Part shown: positions 1 to 8,839 of the stretch, one piece after another
Layout: each line of letters begins with the position of its first letter
How positions within the stretch are numbered: position 1 is the first letter of the stretch
Source: Thermophilibacter provencensis
Lineage (GTDB): Bacteria; Actinomycetota; Coriobacteriia; Coriobacteriales; Atopobiaceae
Direction: 5' to 3'
DNA: 64,000 bases
Assembly (NCBI RefSeq): GCF_030372065.1
Contig: NZ_JAUDEA010000009.1
Location: 1-64,000, forward strand
Notes under the pieces: generated by a model
The model's input: the letters and a program-made list of their open reading frames with translations, nothing else
Databases searched by the model: none
What the model was told of the DNA's origin: nothing
Position numbers and translations under genes: made by a program

Positions 1-133
1 TTTTTCTCGCCACAAGTGTCGGCAAGGGTCCGCACTTCGTAGAGCGTGGACCCTTGTCGACGGTTTGCCCATCAATTGTGTCGGAACCGGTCCTTCTACG
101 GGCACCCGCAGAAGGACCGGTGCCGAGAAGAAC
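1..133. other. Hairpin-rich intergenic stretch 3' of pcp
   Basis: No gene is visible here. Two inverted repeats are present. One pairs 23-31 (CAAGGGTCC) with 48-56. The other pairs 86-97 (ACCGGTCCTTCT) with 110-121 around a 12-nt loop. The second lies just beyond the pcp stop codon on the minus strand and could end its transcript, although no U-tract follows. The 10-mer CGAGAAGAAC, which recurs through the window, is at 124-133. The segment AGTGTCGGCAAGGGTCC at 15-31 is nearly repeated at 63873-63889. Confidence 0.5.
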
Positions 134-778
134 CTACTGCTCGGTGCCCTCCCCTGCCGCAACGGCGTCATCGGAAGCCGTGACCGCCGCCTCGATCATG
201 GCCGTAAGGCCCGTGACCATCATGTCCACGCTCATGGACGCGGTGCCCTCTCCCATGGTGACGGCCTGCTCGGTGGCGTACGGAACGTGCACAAAGCCGC
301 CGCGCACGCCAAGGTGGCGCGTCGCAAGGGTGTGGAGCAGCTCGTAGAGGACCTCGTTGCAGCAGAACGTGCCCGCGGTGTAGGAGACGGCGGCAGGCAC
401 GCCCGCGGCGCGCGCGGCGTCGACCATCGCAAAGACAGGCAGCGTGGCGAAGTAGGCGTCCGGGCCGTCCTCCTCGAGGCGGCCGATGGGCTGGTTGCCC
501 TCGTTGTCCGGAATGCGGGCGTTTGCGTAGTTGATACCCACGAACTCGGGCGTGATGTGGCTGCGACCTCCGGCCTGGCCCACGCAGAGCACCACATCGG
601 GCCGCTCGGCGTCGATGGCGGCCGCAACGGCAGCCGCGTCCTTGCCAAAGACCACGGGAATCTGTGCGGTGACCACCTCGGCGCCCGCAATCTCGTTCGG
701 CAGGCGCATGACCGCCTCGAGCGCAGGGTTGATGGTCGCCCCACCAAACGGCTCAAAACCCGTTACCAGCACCTTCAT
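134..778 (-). CDS. pcp: Pyroglutamyl-peptidase I (pyrrolidone-carboxylate peptidase)
   Basis: A cytosolic cysteine peptidase of family C15 that removes N-terminal pyroglutamate from peptides. The 214-aa length is normal for the family. The start MKVLVTGFEPFGG is the family N-terminus, and the ATG at 778 follows AAAGGAAGAG. The probable catalytic triad is Glu78 (TPEFVGINYANARIPDN), Cys140 (GTFCCNEVLY) and His164 (GFVHVPY). The gene lies downstream of the DUF969/DUF979 pair on the same strand, so the enzyme would release 5-oxoproline that the pair may transport. A large palindrome (801-857) separates it from the DUF979 gene and could alter its expression relative to the transporter. Confidence 0.95.
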   Translation of the reverse strand: MKVLVTGFEPFGGATINPALEAVMRLPNEIAGAEVVTAQIPVVFGKDAAAVAAAIDAERPDVVLCVGQAGGRSHITPEFVGINYANARIPDNEGNQPIGRLEEDGPDAYFATLPVFAMVDAARAAGVPAAVSYTAGTFCCNEVLYELLHTLATRHLGVRGGFVHVPYATEQAVTMGEGTASMSVDMMVTGLTAMIEAAVTASDDAVAAGEGTEQ

Positions 779-800
779 TCGTATCTCTTCCTTTCTTTGA

Positions 801-857
801 TGACAAAGGTGACAGGGTAGATTGTCATCATGACAAATTACCCTGTCACCTTTGTCA
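801..857. repeat. Long imperfect palindrome, copy 1 of 2 (REP-like)
   Basis: The left arm begins TGACAAAGGTGACAGGGT and the right arm ends with its reverse complement. The two arms meet over a 2-3 nt loop with about three mismatches in 28 bp. The same arm sequence occurs in a perfect 31-bp palindrome at 58181-58247, so this is a dispersed element rather than a simple terminator. It sits between the DUF979 stop and the pcp start. No U-tract is seen on either side. Confidence 0.8.
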
Positions 858-865
858 GGTTTTGG

Positions 866-1828
866 CTAAAGGGCGGTCATGACGATCATGTAGGCAATCT
901 GCGCCACGAGCATGATCAGCGCGATGGGAATCTGCTTCTTGATGACGCCATAGGAGTCCTTCATCTCGAGGATGGCCACGGGGAGGATGTTGAAGTTCGC
1001 CGCCATCGGCGTCATGAGCGTGCCACAGAAGCCGCAGGTGAGCGCCACCGAGCCAACGAGCGCGGGGTCGGCGCCCAGCGAGAGCACAAACGGCGCGCCG
1101 ATGCCCACCGTGAGCACCGTGATGGCACCGTAGGCGTTGCCCATGACCATGGTGAAGACCGCCATGCCCACCGCATAGACGACGATGCCCACCACGAGGT
1201 TGCCCTGCGGGATCACGCCGGAGACGAGATGGGAGATGACGTCGCCCACGCCCGCGGCGGTGAAGATCGAGCCGAGCGCCGCAAGCAGAATGGGCAGCAT
1301 GGAGAGCGGGCCCACCGCGTCAAGCATGCGACGCGTGTCGTTGAGAAAGACCGTGGGCGTGTTCTTGTGCGAGAACGCAAAGAGCATGAGGCCGCCCACC
1401 ACCACGCCAAAGGTGAGACCCACGAGCGAGCTGATGTTGGTGAACAGGGCAAACACGAGCGCCATGACGCCCAGCGAGAGCGCGGGCACAAAGAGCTTCA
1501 TGCCGATCTTCTCGTAGTTGCCCTGCATCTCCTCCGCCGTGGGCTCGTCACCGGTGCCGCGGCCCACCTGCTTGCAGATGGCGGGGAGGACCATGACGAC
1601 CACGAGGGCGCCGGCCACGGTACTGGGAACCCAGCGACCCACGATGAAGAGCATGCCGCAGACCACCCAGAAGATGGCCGTGCCCATGCGCTTGGGGTTG
1701 GTCTTGTCCTGCGCGTTGCGCACGCCCGCGTAGACGGCGATAAGCCCCATCACAATGTAGGCAACCTCGAGGAGCTTGTCGGAGAGCGTCACGTCGGAGC
1801 TCTGGAAGAACTGGATGAACTCCGTCAT
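866..1828 (-). CDS. DUF979 membrane protein, probable 5-oxoproline transporter subunit
   Basis: A 320-aa, very hydrophobic protein with roughly nine to ten predicted membrane segments and a conserved-looking stretch around MGNAYGAITVLTVGIG and CGFCGTLMTPMAANFN. It matches the DUF979 family, which is nearly always encoded beside DUF969 and often beside pyroglutamyl peptidase. Current family names describe the pair as a two-subunit 5-oxoproline transporter. The start ATG at 1828 overlaps the DUF969 stop by 4 bp, which implies translational coupling and subunit stoichiometry. The transport role is inferred from family and context; nothing in the sequence proves the substrate. Confidence 0.85.
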   Translation of the reverse strand: MTEFIQFFQSSDVTLSDKLLEVAYIVMGLIAVYAGVRNAQDKTNPKRMGTAIFWVVCGMLFIVGRWVPSTVAGALVVVMVLPAICKQVGRGTGDEPTAEEMQGNYEKIGMKLFVPALSLGVMALVFALFTNISSLVGLTFGVVVGGLMLFAFSHKNTPTVFLNDTRRMLDAVGPLSMLPILLAALGSIFTAAGVGDVISHLVSGVIPQGNLVVGIVVYAVGMAVFTMVMGNAYGAITVLTVGIGAPFVLSLGADPALVGSVALTCGFCGTLMTPMAANFNILPVAILEMKDSYGVIKKQIPIALIMLVAQIAYMIVMTAL

Positions 1829-2607
1829 GCGTCCTCGCCGCCCTTCTCGGCCTCGTCCCTCTCGGCAGCTGCCGGGGAACCGGCCGCGCCATCCTCCTCA
1901 TAGACCGAGGAGCCCGTGGCCTTGATCACGCGGGAGCGTCGGCGCATGAGGCGACGGTCAAGGAGGTTGTAGTAGACGATCGCCACGAGCATGGCGAGAA
2001 CCGCCACGGGAATCTGCACGGCGGCAAGGTCGACGAGGCTCACGTCGTAGCCAAGGCCCGCGAGCGTGCCCTGCACGAGCAGGCCTCCCGAGCCGCCCAC
2101 AAAGAGCACCTGGCCAAAGAACCACGCAACGTTGTCGATGCCGGCAGAGGTGGCCTTGAGCTCCTCGAGGTGCTTCTCGTCGATCTTGTTGCCGTCGCGC
2201 TCCACGGCCGCCTGTGCCATGGGCATGATGACCGGGCGGATGAAGCCGGCCACGCCGCCAAAGTTGATGTTGAACGCGGCAAAGGCCACGCGCACCAGGC
2301 CATAGGCGGAGATGATGATGCCCGACGTGGCATTCTTGAGCTTGCGGATGAGCGCCGCCGCAGCCTGGCGCAGGCCGTTTCGCTCGAGGGTGCCCGTGAG
2401 CACAAACGTCATGATGAAGATGCACATGCTGCGGTTTGAGACAAAGCTCTCGCCGAGCGTGTCCAGGAACGCCACCGGGTCCATTCCGCCCACCACGGCG
2501 GTGGCGATGGCCGCCACCATGATGATGAGGATGGAGTCGAGCTTGAGCGCAAACCCGACCACAACGATGACGATTCCCAGGAGCTTGAGAAGCTCGGTGG
2601 GGTCCAT
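1825..2607 (-). CDS. DUF969 membrane protein, probable 5-oxoproline transporter subunit
   Basis: A 260-aa integral membrane protein starting MDPTELLKLLGIVIVVVGF. The ATG at 2607 is preceded by AAGGAGG, a better start than the longer reading frame upstream that lacks a ribosome site. It has about six to seven hydrophobic segments and a charged cytosolic C-terminal tail rich in Arg, Glu and Ala. It is the DUF969 partner of the next gene and the first gene of the three-gene module with DUF979 and pcp. A short inverted repeat, GGGTATCGTACCC at about 2638-2650, lies upstream and could be an operator, but that is only a guess. Confidence 0.85.
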   Translation of the reverse strand: MDPTELLKLLGIVIVVVGFALKLDSILIIMVAAIATAVVGGMDPVAFLDTLGESFVSNRSMCIFIMTFVLTGTLERNGLRQAAAALIRKLKNATSGIIISAYGLVRVAFAAFNINFGGVAGFIRPVIMPMAQAAVERDGNKIDEKHLEELKATSAGIDNVAWFFGQVLFVGGSGGLLVQGTLAGLGYDVSLVDLAAVQIPVAVLAMLVAIVYYNLLDRRLMRRRSRVIKATGSSVYEEDGAAGSPAAAERDEAEKGGEDA

Positions 2608-2757
2608 CGGTCCTCCTTGTTCAGTCAATACGACTTGGGTATCGTACCCACCCAACAAGCATGACGAGAATAACGTGCGCAAACGGAAACAGTGGCGCGG
2701 TGCGGGCGGGCCGTGAGCGCCCCCGGCGTCGCGGCCGTAGCGGGCCATACCCCCTGC

Positions 2758-2962
2758 GCTCAAATCCGGATTTGTGCAAACGGCGTGCTCAAATGCTGGA
2801 TTTGAGCGTCAGCGTCCCAAGCCGAGGTCCTTCTCGGCGACAAAAGCCCAGCTGGCGAGAAGGACGGGCGACTCCCCGCCCCGAAAAGGCGACCTATGAG
2901 ACGCCCTTAACGCTCAAAACCCCTAATTGAGCGCCCGCTTTGCTCAAATCCGGATTTGAGCG
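2758..2962. repeat. Four-box intergenic element, copy A
   Basis: Four palindromic boxes of the form GCTCAAAT-N4-ATTTGAGC lie at 2758-2777, 2787-2808, 2911-2933 and 2942-2962, with GTCCTTCTCG (2827) and CGAGAAGGAC (2856) inverted in the centre. The same box order, spacing and total length recur at 18465-18672 (B) and 20111-20320 (C). Copy A lies between the divergent DUF969 operon and the serine dehydratase gene. The element has no evident coding capacity. Its central sequence varies while the boxes are kept, which suggests selected structure or protein binding. Confidence 0.75.
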
Positions 2963-3103
2963 TCGGACGGTGACCGAATAAGCAAGCGTACGGCAACAGA
3001 GTCGCGGCCCCGCCCCGGCGCGCAACGCGCGAGTGTGGCAAACTTTCCTATGGAAACCGCGGGGGCAGAGTGGCCATCCGCGGGCGACGACGAAGGAGCC
3101 CTC

Positions 3104-4711
3104 ATGGCAGCAAAGCCCCAGACCCTCGCCACCACCTCGGCCTTTGAGGTGCTAGGCCCCGTGATGGTGGGCCCGTCGTCCTCGCACACGGCCGGTGCCC
3201 TGCGCTGCGCGCGCGTCGCCGCATCCCTTCTCGAGGGTCGCATCGCCCGCGTGCGCTTCACGCTCTGGAACTCCTTCGCCCACACCTACCACGGCCACGG
3301 AACCGACCGCGCGCTCGTGGCGGGCATCCTCGGGCTCGACACGGACGACGAGCGCATCCGCAATGCCTTTGAGCTCGCGCGCGAGTCCGGCCTTGACTTC
3401 GAGTTCGTGGAGGCGGGTGACGACTCCTCCGTCCACCCCAACACCGTGGACATTGACATGGAGACCGAGGGCGGCGTCCGCTGCCAGGTTCGCGGCGAGA
3501 GCCTCGGCGGCGGCAAGATGCGCATCAGCCGCATCGACGGCGTGGGCGTTGACATCACGGGCGCCTACGCCACGCTTTTCGTTGCGCACAAGGACGCCCC
3601 CGGCATCCTCGCCTCCCTCACCCACCTGCTCGCAATGGCGGAGGTCAACATTGCCTTCTGCCGCACCTATCGCACCGAGCAGGGCGGTCGCGCCTACTCC
3701 GTCTTTGAGACCGACGGCGCGCCGGACGCCTCCGTGCTGCCCATGATCCGCCGCATCCGCGACGTGGGCTTCGCGACCTTCATCTCCGTACCGGGGTCTG
3801 CCTCCGCAACGGCACCGGGCGTCACCGCGGAGGAGCTCTTTGACGACGGGGCGCAGCTGCTCGATGCCTGTGCGGAGCGCGGCCTCTCCATCGGTGGCGT
3901 CATGGAGCTGCGCGAGCGCGGCCTTACCGGCGAGAAGTTCGCGCAGGAGTCCATGCGCCACATCATCCAGGTCATGCGCGACGAGACGACCGCCCCCATC
4001 GCCGACCCCAAGCCCTCGCTCGGCGGGTTCATTGGCGGCGAGGCGCAGCTCGTGAGCAGGGGCGCCGACAACTGGGGTGCGAGCCTCATGGGCGAGGTCC
4101 AGACCGCCGCCGTCGCGCGCGCGATGGCCGTGCTCGAGCGCTCCGCCGCGATGGGCGTCATCGTGGCGGCGCCAACTGCCGGCTCGGCGGGCGTGGTCCC
4201 CGGCTGCGTGCTCGCCGTGGCCGACGCCATCGGAGCAGGTGACGACGCCGTTGCCTCGGCGCTCTGGTGCGCCGCGGCGGTGGGCCTCAACATCCAGACG
4301 CACGCATGCGTGGCAGGGGCCGAGGGCGGCTGCCAGGCTGAGGTTGGCTCCGCCGCGGCAATGGCCGCGGCCGCGCTCGTGGAGCTGCTCGGTGGCACGC
4401 CCGAACAGGCGCTGACCGCGAGCTCCCTTGCCATCTCCAACCTGCTCGGCCTTGTCTGCGACCCCGTCGGCGGCCTCGTGGAGATCCCCTGCCAGGCACG
4501 AAACGCCATCGGCGTGGCCGCGGCCTTCTCCGCAGCCCAGCTCGCGCTCTCCGGCGTGTCCTGGTTCATCCCCTTCGACGAGGTCGTTCATGCCATGGCG
4601 GAGGTGGGCCACGCCCTCCCCTCGCGCCTGCGCGAGACGGCGCGCGGCGGGCTTGCCGCCACACCGGCAGCCCACGCCGCCTGCGCCGCTTGCGGAGCCT
4701 GCGGGCGCTGA
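3104..4711 (+). CDS. sda: L-serine ammonia-lyase, fused beta-alpha chain
   Basis: An iron-sulfur L-serine dehydratase that converts serine to pyruvate and ammonia in the cytosol. The 535-aa chain starts at ATG 3104 after GAAGGAG; an upstream in-frame ATG at 3035 lacks a ribosome site. The N-terminal part carries the beta-subunit signature GPVMVGPSSSHTAGA, followed by an ACT-like domain (HKDAPGILASLTHLLA). The C-terminal half is the alpha catalytic part, with Cys residues in VPGCVLAVAD, GAEGGCQAEVG and LVCDPVGGLVEIPCQARN as probable cluster ligands. Many actinobacteria and firmicutes encode the alpha and ACT-bearing beta parts as separate genes, so the fusion is notable. It stands alone between element A and the convergent ABC operon. 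Confidence 0.93.
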   Translation: MAAKPQTLATTSAFEVLGPVMVGPSSSHTAGALRCARVAASLLEGRIARVRFTLWNSFAHTYHGHGTDRALVAGILGLDTDDERIRNAFELARESGLDFEFVEAGDDSSVHPNTVDIDMETEGGVRCQVRGESLGGGKMRISRIDGVGVDITGAYATLFVAHKDAPGILASLTHLLAMAEVNIAFCRTYRTEQGGRAYSVFETDGAPDASVLPMIRRIRDVGFATFISVPGSASATAPGVTAEELFDDGAQLLDACAERGLSIGGVMELRERGLTGEKFAQESMRHIIQVMRDETTAPIADPKPSLGGFIGGEAQLVSRGADNWGASLMGEVQTAAVARAMAVLERSAAMGVIVAAPTAGSAGVVPGCVLAVADAIGAGDDAVASALWCAAAVGLNIQTHACVAGAEGGCQAEVGSAAAMAAAALVELLGGTPEQALTASSLAISNLLGLVCDPVGGLVEIPCQARNAIGVAAAFSAAQLALSGVSWFIPFDEVVHAMAEVGHALPSRLRETARGGLAATPAAHAACAACGACGR

Positions 4712-4832
4712 GCACTGCGAGCGGCGATTCTGCGCAGAGAGGCCGAAATGGAGCCATCGCTTACGGAGATGCTTCCCAGGCTCCCAGCCCTGAGACCGAA
4801 AACCCGGGGAGCACGCAGACTAGCCAACGAAT

Positions 4833-5456
4833 CTACTCCCCCGCTGCCTCAGCGCACTTGAACCGGTACGCCGCGGCGATCACGTCCACGCAGCCCTGCC
4901 GCCCGAGCTTGGCACGGTTGACCACAAGGTCCTTGCCGTCGGTCATCTTCCACTTGCCACCCGAGTAGCGCTTGTAGAACGCCTCGCGCGCCTTCTGCCT
5001 GCGCTTGACGAGCTTCTTGCCATCCTTCTTGGAGAGCCCCCGCTTGGCGCGCACGATCTCCACGCGGTCGGCCAGCGGCGCCGTGACCAGCACCGCAATG
5101 TGATGGGGGTTGTTGCGCAGCAGGTAGTCCGAGAGGCGCCCCTCGATGATGCAGCTCTTGGTGGCCGCCAGATCGAGAATGACCTGGGACATGGACGCAA
5201 AGAGGCGGTCGGAGGCGCTGCGCGCGTCCACGCGGTCGGGCAGGAAGGCCATGAACTCGTCGGCGAGCTGCTCGTCATACGCCGCCATCTGGTCGATGGC
5301 GTCGCCGGTGCGCAGACTCGAGCGCACGAGCAGCTCGTTGTCGTAGAGCGGGATGCCCAGCTCAAGGGACAGCATCTTGCCGATCTCGTGTCCCTCCGCG
5401 CCAAAGTCGCGCGCGATGGTGATGATGACGGGCTGCGCGGGGTGCTTGTGTGACAT
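4833..5456 (-). CDS. Cytidylate kinase-like family protein
   Basis: A 207-aa protein with the start VIITIARDFGAEGHEIGKMLSLELGIPLYDNELL, the pattern of the cytidylate-kinase-like P-loop family. In that family the nucleotide-binding loop reads R-x-x-G-(A/S)-x-G-x-x-(I/V). A central IIEGRLSDYLLRNNPHHIAVLVTAP segment and Arg-rich LID-like region (LSKKDGKKLVKRRQKARE) follow. It is not the housekeeping Cmk, which is usually longer and sits with other genes. It is the last gene of the amino-acid ABC operon, 9 bp after the permease stop, so it is probably co-transcribed. Its substrate is unknown, and a regulatory or nucleotide-salvage role cannot be chosen from sequence. Confidence 0.7.
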   Translation of the reverse strand: MSHKHPAQPVIITIARDFGAEGHEIGKMLSLELGIPLYDNELLVRSSLRTGDAIDQMAAYDEQLADEFMAFLPDRVDARSASDRLFASMSQVILDLAATKSCIIEGRLSDYLLRNNPHHIAVLVTAPLADRVEIVRAKRGLSKKDGKKLVKRRQKAREAFYKRYSGGKWKMTDGKDLVVNRAKLGRQGCVDVIAAAYRFKCAEAAGE

Positions 5457-5465
5457 GGCTCCTCC

Positions 5466-6113
5466 TTACGCCGCCACGATGCGGCGCTGGTAGGCGCGGA
5501 CGATGAGCGAGATGCCAAAGTTGAGCACAAAGTAGAGCAGGAACACAAAGCCGTAAAGCAAGAGCACCTGCATGAGGTCCGTGGTGTAGCCCATGACGAC
5601 CTTGGCCGAGAACATGAACTCCGCCACGTTGATGCCCGCGAGGTACGACGAGTCCTTAATGACCGTGGTGCACTGGCTGAAGAGCGCCGGGATGATGGTC
5701 TTGAAGGTCTGCGGCAAGATGATGAGCCGCATGCTCGAGAAGAACCCGAAGCCCTGGCTCTTGGCCGCCTCAAACTGGCTCTTGGGAATGGAGTTGAGGC
5801 CGCCGCGGACGATCTCCGCCATGACGGCTGAGGTGAAGATCGTGAACGCCAACACCGAGATGAAGATGTCCGAGCCCTTGACCGTGAAGTAGATGAAGAG
5901 GATCCACAGCAGGTTGGGCGTGCAGCGGAAGAGCTCGATGTAGGCGGAGACAATCCACTTGAACACGCTCAGCTTGCCCGTGCAGTACTGCTTGACGAGG
6001 GCGAGCACCGTGCCCAGGACAACCGAGAAGATGATCGCCAGCACGGAGATCTCGATCGTCTTCAAGAAGCCCTGCATGATGAAGGAGACGTTTGCCGGGG
6101 TAAAGATAGCCAT
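5466..6113 (-). CDS. Polar amino-acid ABC transporter permease (second)
   Basis: A 215-aa inner-membrane permease of the HisM/GlnP type with about five hydrophobic segments. The cytoplasmic coupling motif EIVRGGLNSIPKSQFEAAKSQG fits the EAA loop that contacts the ATPase. It starts 3 bp after the stop of the first permease, and the two are distinct enough to form a heterodimeric channel. Together with the binding lipoprotein and GlnQ-like ATPase it makes a complete importer. The substrate class (acidic or other polar amino acids) is inferred from the family only. Confidence 0.9.
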   Translation of the reverse strand: MAIFTPANVSFIMQGFLKTIEISVLAIIFSVVLGTVLALVKQYCTGKLSVFKWIVSAYIELFRCTPNLLWILFIYFTVKGSDIFISVLAFTIFTSAVMAEIVRGGLNSIPKSQFEAAKSQGFGFFSSMRLIILPQTFKTIIPALFSQCTTVIKDSSYLAGINVAEFMFSAKVVMGYTTDLMQVLLLYGFVFLLYFVLNFGISLIVRAYQRRIVAA

Positions 6114-6116
6114 TGC

Positions 6117-6863
6117 CTACGCCTCCCTTGCGGTCTCGGGCGTGATGCCGGGGATCACCTTGGCGCGCGGACGCTCCTTGGCGCGACGCTCGAGCCACTG
6201 CACGAGCATCGCCAGCGGGAAGCAGATCACAAAGTAGAGCACACACGCGAGAATGTAGCCCTGCAGGTAGCCGTAGGTGGAGACAAAGTTGTCGGCGTTG
6301 TACATAAGGTCGCCGCCGGCGATAAGCGCCAGCACCGAGGTGTTCTTGACCAGGTTGAGCGCCTGGTTGCAGAGCGGCGGCAAGATGACCTTGAAGGTCT
6401 GTGGCAAGATGACGTAGGCATAGGCCTGCACGGTGGTGAAGCCCTGGCTGCGCGCGGCCTCCATCTGGCCGCGCGGAACGCTCTCGATGCCCGTGCGGAT
6501 GACCTCGGAGACGTAGGCGGCATGATAGAGACCCACGCCCACAGCGCCGATGGCAAACGCGGAGAGGCGCACCGGGCTCTCAGTGCCCAGAATCATCTGC
6601 AGGACGCGCGGTCCGGCCATGTAGTAGAAGAACACCTGAACCGGCAGCGGCGTGTTCTGAAAGAACTCAACGTAGACACGGCTCACGGCACGCAGGATGC
6701 GCGACCGCGTGGTGGACAGCACGCCGAGCAGGCACCCAAGCACCAGCGATATGGCAAGCCCCAGCAGGACCACCGCAAGCGTCATGGAGAAGCCGTCGAA
6801 GAAGCTACTCATGTCGCTGAAGGTAATCTCCCAGCGCTTGGGATCGAACAGGCCTTCGAGCAT
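6117..6863 (-). CDS. Polar amino-acid ABC transporter permease (first)
   Basis: A 248-aa permease with N-terminal hydrophobic segments beginning FFDGFSMTLAVVLLGLAISLVLG and the EAA loop VIRTGIESVPRGQMEAARSQG. The ATG at 6863 is preceded by AGGAAAGGAAC-like sequence on the minus strand. The chain is slightly longer than its partner and has a basic C-terminal tail (ERRAKERPRAKVIPG). It follows the binding-protein gene after a 118-bp gap that contains an inverted GCGAGAAGGACCTCTCGC motif near 6941-6959, possibly a transcript-processing or partial termination site within the operon. Confidence 0.9.
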   Translation of the reverse strand: MLEGLFDPKRWEITFSDMSSFFDGFSMTLAVVLLGLAISLVLGCLLGVLSTTRSRILRAVSRVYVEFFQNTPLPVQVFFYYMAGPRVLQMILGTESPVRLSAFAIGAVGVGLYHAAYVSEVIRTGIESVPRGQMEAARSQGFTTVQAYAYVILPQTFKVILPPLCNQALNLVKNTSVLALIAGGDLMYNADNFVSTYGYLQGYILACVLYFVICFPLAMLVQWLERRAKERPRAKVIPGITPETAREA

Positions 6864-6981
6864 CTTGTTCCTTTCCTATGCCAACACCTGCGGGGCACCA
6901 GGGGGATGGCGCCACCCGGGCGCACGTGCGCGGCGTGCGGGCGAGAAGGACCTCTCGCCCACACGCGCCGCGCGGCGCTCG

Positions 6982-7836
6982 CTAGAGCAGGTTCCAGGTC
7001 GTAGCCTCCTCGTCGAGCCAACCGCTCTCGAGGAGCTCGTTGACCTTCTCGTTTACAACCGCGGAGAGGTCGGAGCCCTTCTTGGACGCGATGCCGTACT
7101 GCTGCTCGCCAAACTCGACCTCGGGCTCGAGGAGCTCCTTCTGGTCGTTCATGTAGGTGTTGAGCGTGGAGCGGTCCATCGCAAAGGCGTCGATGTTGCC
7201 GGACTCGAGGGCCGAGTTGATCGACGGGTAGTCGGGGTACTCGTTGAAATTGTCGTCGGTGAGGGTCACGCCCTGCTCGGCGACGGCGTCGGTCACGGCG
7301 TCCTTGGTCGTGGAGCCCTGGGAGACGCCGATGAGCTTGCCCTCGAGGTCGGCGAGCTTCTCCATGCCGGAGTCCTTCATGATCATGACGCCAACGTGGT
7401 CCACACGGTAGGGGTCGGAGAAGTCGTAGTCCTCAAGACGGACCGGCGTGATGGTGTAGGTGGCGCAGATGATGTCGAGGCTGTCGTTGTCGATGAGCGG
7501 GCCGCGCGTCTTGGGCGTGACGGTGGTGAACTCGCAGAGCTTCTGCTCCTTGGCCTCCTCGTAGGAGACGCCCAGGACCGCCGCGGCAATCTGGTAGCAG
7601 AGGTCGATCTCGAGGCCCTCGTACTCGCCGGTCTCGGTGTTGAGGTAGCCGTAGCCAAGGACGTCGGCCTTGACGCCGCAGTTGAGCTTGCCGCGCGCCT
7701 TGATGGTCTCGACCTTGGAGCCGGAGTTGTCGCCCTCGGCGGCAGGGTCGGAGTTGCAGCCGGCAAGGACGCCCAGGCCGGCAAGGGCGCTGACGGATCC
7801 AAAGGCCTTGAGGAGCTGGCGACGTGACAGGTTCAT
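6982..7836 (-). CDS. Amino-acid ABC transporter substrate-binding lipoprotein
   Basis: A 284-aa family 3 solute-binding protein. The chosen ATG at 7836 gives MNLSRRQLLKAFGSVSALAG, with twin arginines at 5-6 and the lipobox LAGC ending at Cys27, so export may use the Tat route before lipidation. Binding-lobe motifs include GKLNCGVKADVLGYGY, LEIDLCYQIAAAVLG, TYTITPVRLEDYDFSDPY and GVSQGSTTKDAV. It is placed between the ATPase and the permeases in one operon and would sit on the outer face of the membrane delivering substrate to them. An upstream extended reading frame has no signal peptide and is rejected as the start. Confidence 0.9.
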   Translation of the reverse strand: MNLSRRQLLKAFGSVSALAGLGVLAGCNSDPAAEGDNSGSKVETIKARGKLNCGVKADVLGYGYLNTETGEYEGLEIDLCYQIAAAVLGVSYEEAKEQKLCEFTTVTPKTRGPLIDNDSLDIICATYTITPVRLEDYDFSDPYRVDHVGVMIMKDSGMEKLADLEGKLIGVSQGSTTKDAVTDAVAEQGVTLTDDNFNEYPDYPSINSALESGNIDAFAMDRSTLNTYMNDQKELLEPEVEFGEQQYGIASKKGSDLSAVVNEKVNELLESGWLDEEATTWNLL

Positions 7837-7947
7837 GGTGGTTCTCCCTTCCCGTTGGTTGAGCGCGGCGAGACCGGGTTCTTCTCGCCCGCGATTGACC
7901 GCCCGTAGGCGGGTGGTGCCGTGTGTGCCGCCGGGCACGCCCGGGGG

Positions 7948-8679
7948 CTAGCGCAAGATCTTGTTGAGGAAGTCCTGGCAGCGCGGGTTCTGCGGGTTGG
8001 TGAAGAAGTGCTCCGGGGTGCCCTCCTCCAGGATCTGGCCGTCGTCCATGAAGATGACGCGGTCGGCGACCTGCTTGGCGAAGTTCATCTCGTGCGTGAC
8101 GCAGATCATGGTGATGTTGTCGCGCGCGAGCTCGATCATGACGTCGAGGACCTCCTGGATCATCTCGGGGTCGAGCGCGGAGGTGGGCTCGTCGAAGAGG
8201 ATGATCGGCTGCTTGGTGCACATCGCGCGGGCAATAGCGACGCGCTGCTGCTGGCCACCGGAGAGGTTCTGCGGGTACTCCCCCGCCTTGGAGGCCAGGC
8301 CCACGCGCTCGAGCGCGGCCATGGCAGTCTTGGTGGCCTCCTCCTTGCTCTTCTTCTGCAGCTTGATGGGGGCCAGCGTGAGGTTGCCGAGCACCGTCAT
8401 GTTGGGGTACAGGTTGAACTGCTGGAACACCATCGAGGAGTACTTGCGCGCCATCTCGAGGTGGTTCTTCTTGGTGAGCGGCGTGCCGTCGATGATGACC
8501 TCGCCGGAGGTGGGCTCCTCGAGGTAGTCAACGCAGCGGATGAGCGTGGACTTGCCGGAGCCGGACGGGCCGATGATGACAAGCTTCTCGCCCGCGGCCA
8601 CCGTGAGGTTGATGTCCTTCAGCACGTGGAGGTCGCCGAAGTACTTGTTGAGACCCTTGATCTCGATCATGTTTGCCAT
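7948..8679 (-). CDS. Polar amino-acid ABC transporter ATP-binding protein (GlnQ-like)
   Basis: A 243-aa cytosolic ATPase. Walker A is GPSGSGKST at residues 37-45, the signature is [14 protein letters not shown], Walker B is [12 protein letters not shown], and the H-loop is ICVTHEMNF. It belongs to the PAAT family that powers uptake of glutamine, glutamate, aspartate or cystine. It is the first gene of the five-gene minus-strand operon running to 4833. The upstream region holds a TAGTAT hexamer (minus strand, 8715-8720) that could be a -10 element, but no clear -35 is seen. Confidence 0.92.
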   Translation of the reverse strand: MANMIEIKGLNKYFGDLHVLKDINLTVAAGEKLVIIGPSGSGKSTLIRCVDYLEEPTSGEVIIDGTPLTKKNHLEMARKYSSMVFQQFNLYPNMTVLGNLTLAPIKLQKKSKEEATKTAMAALERVGLASKAGEYPQNLSGGQQQRVAIARAMCTKQPIILFDEPTSALDPEMIQEVLDVMIELARDNITMICVTHEMNFAKQVADRVIFMDDGQILEEGTPEHFFTNPQNPRCQDFLNKILR

Positions 8680-8839
8680 GTGTCGAAGTCCTCCCGTCGT
8701 GTTGCGATTTGTTAATACTACCTAGGGACAGGGGTCTCGTGGCCCCGACCCGCTGAACAGAGACTGAGAAACAACACTGCCGTTACGGGGTGGAAACACT
8801 GAGCTTTGGATTGCAGGGAAGATGCGAAGGGCAGCGTAC

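Noticed and set aside
3035-3103. Upstream ATG as the serine dehydratase start
   Set aside because: No ribosome site precedes it, while ATG 3104 has GAAGGAG and gives the family N-terminus.
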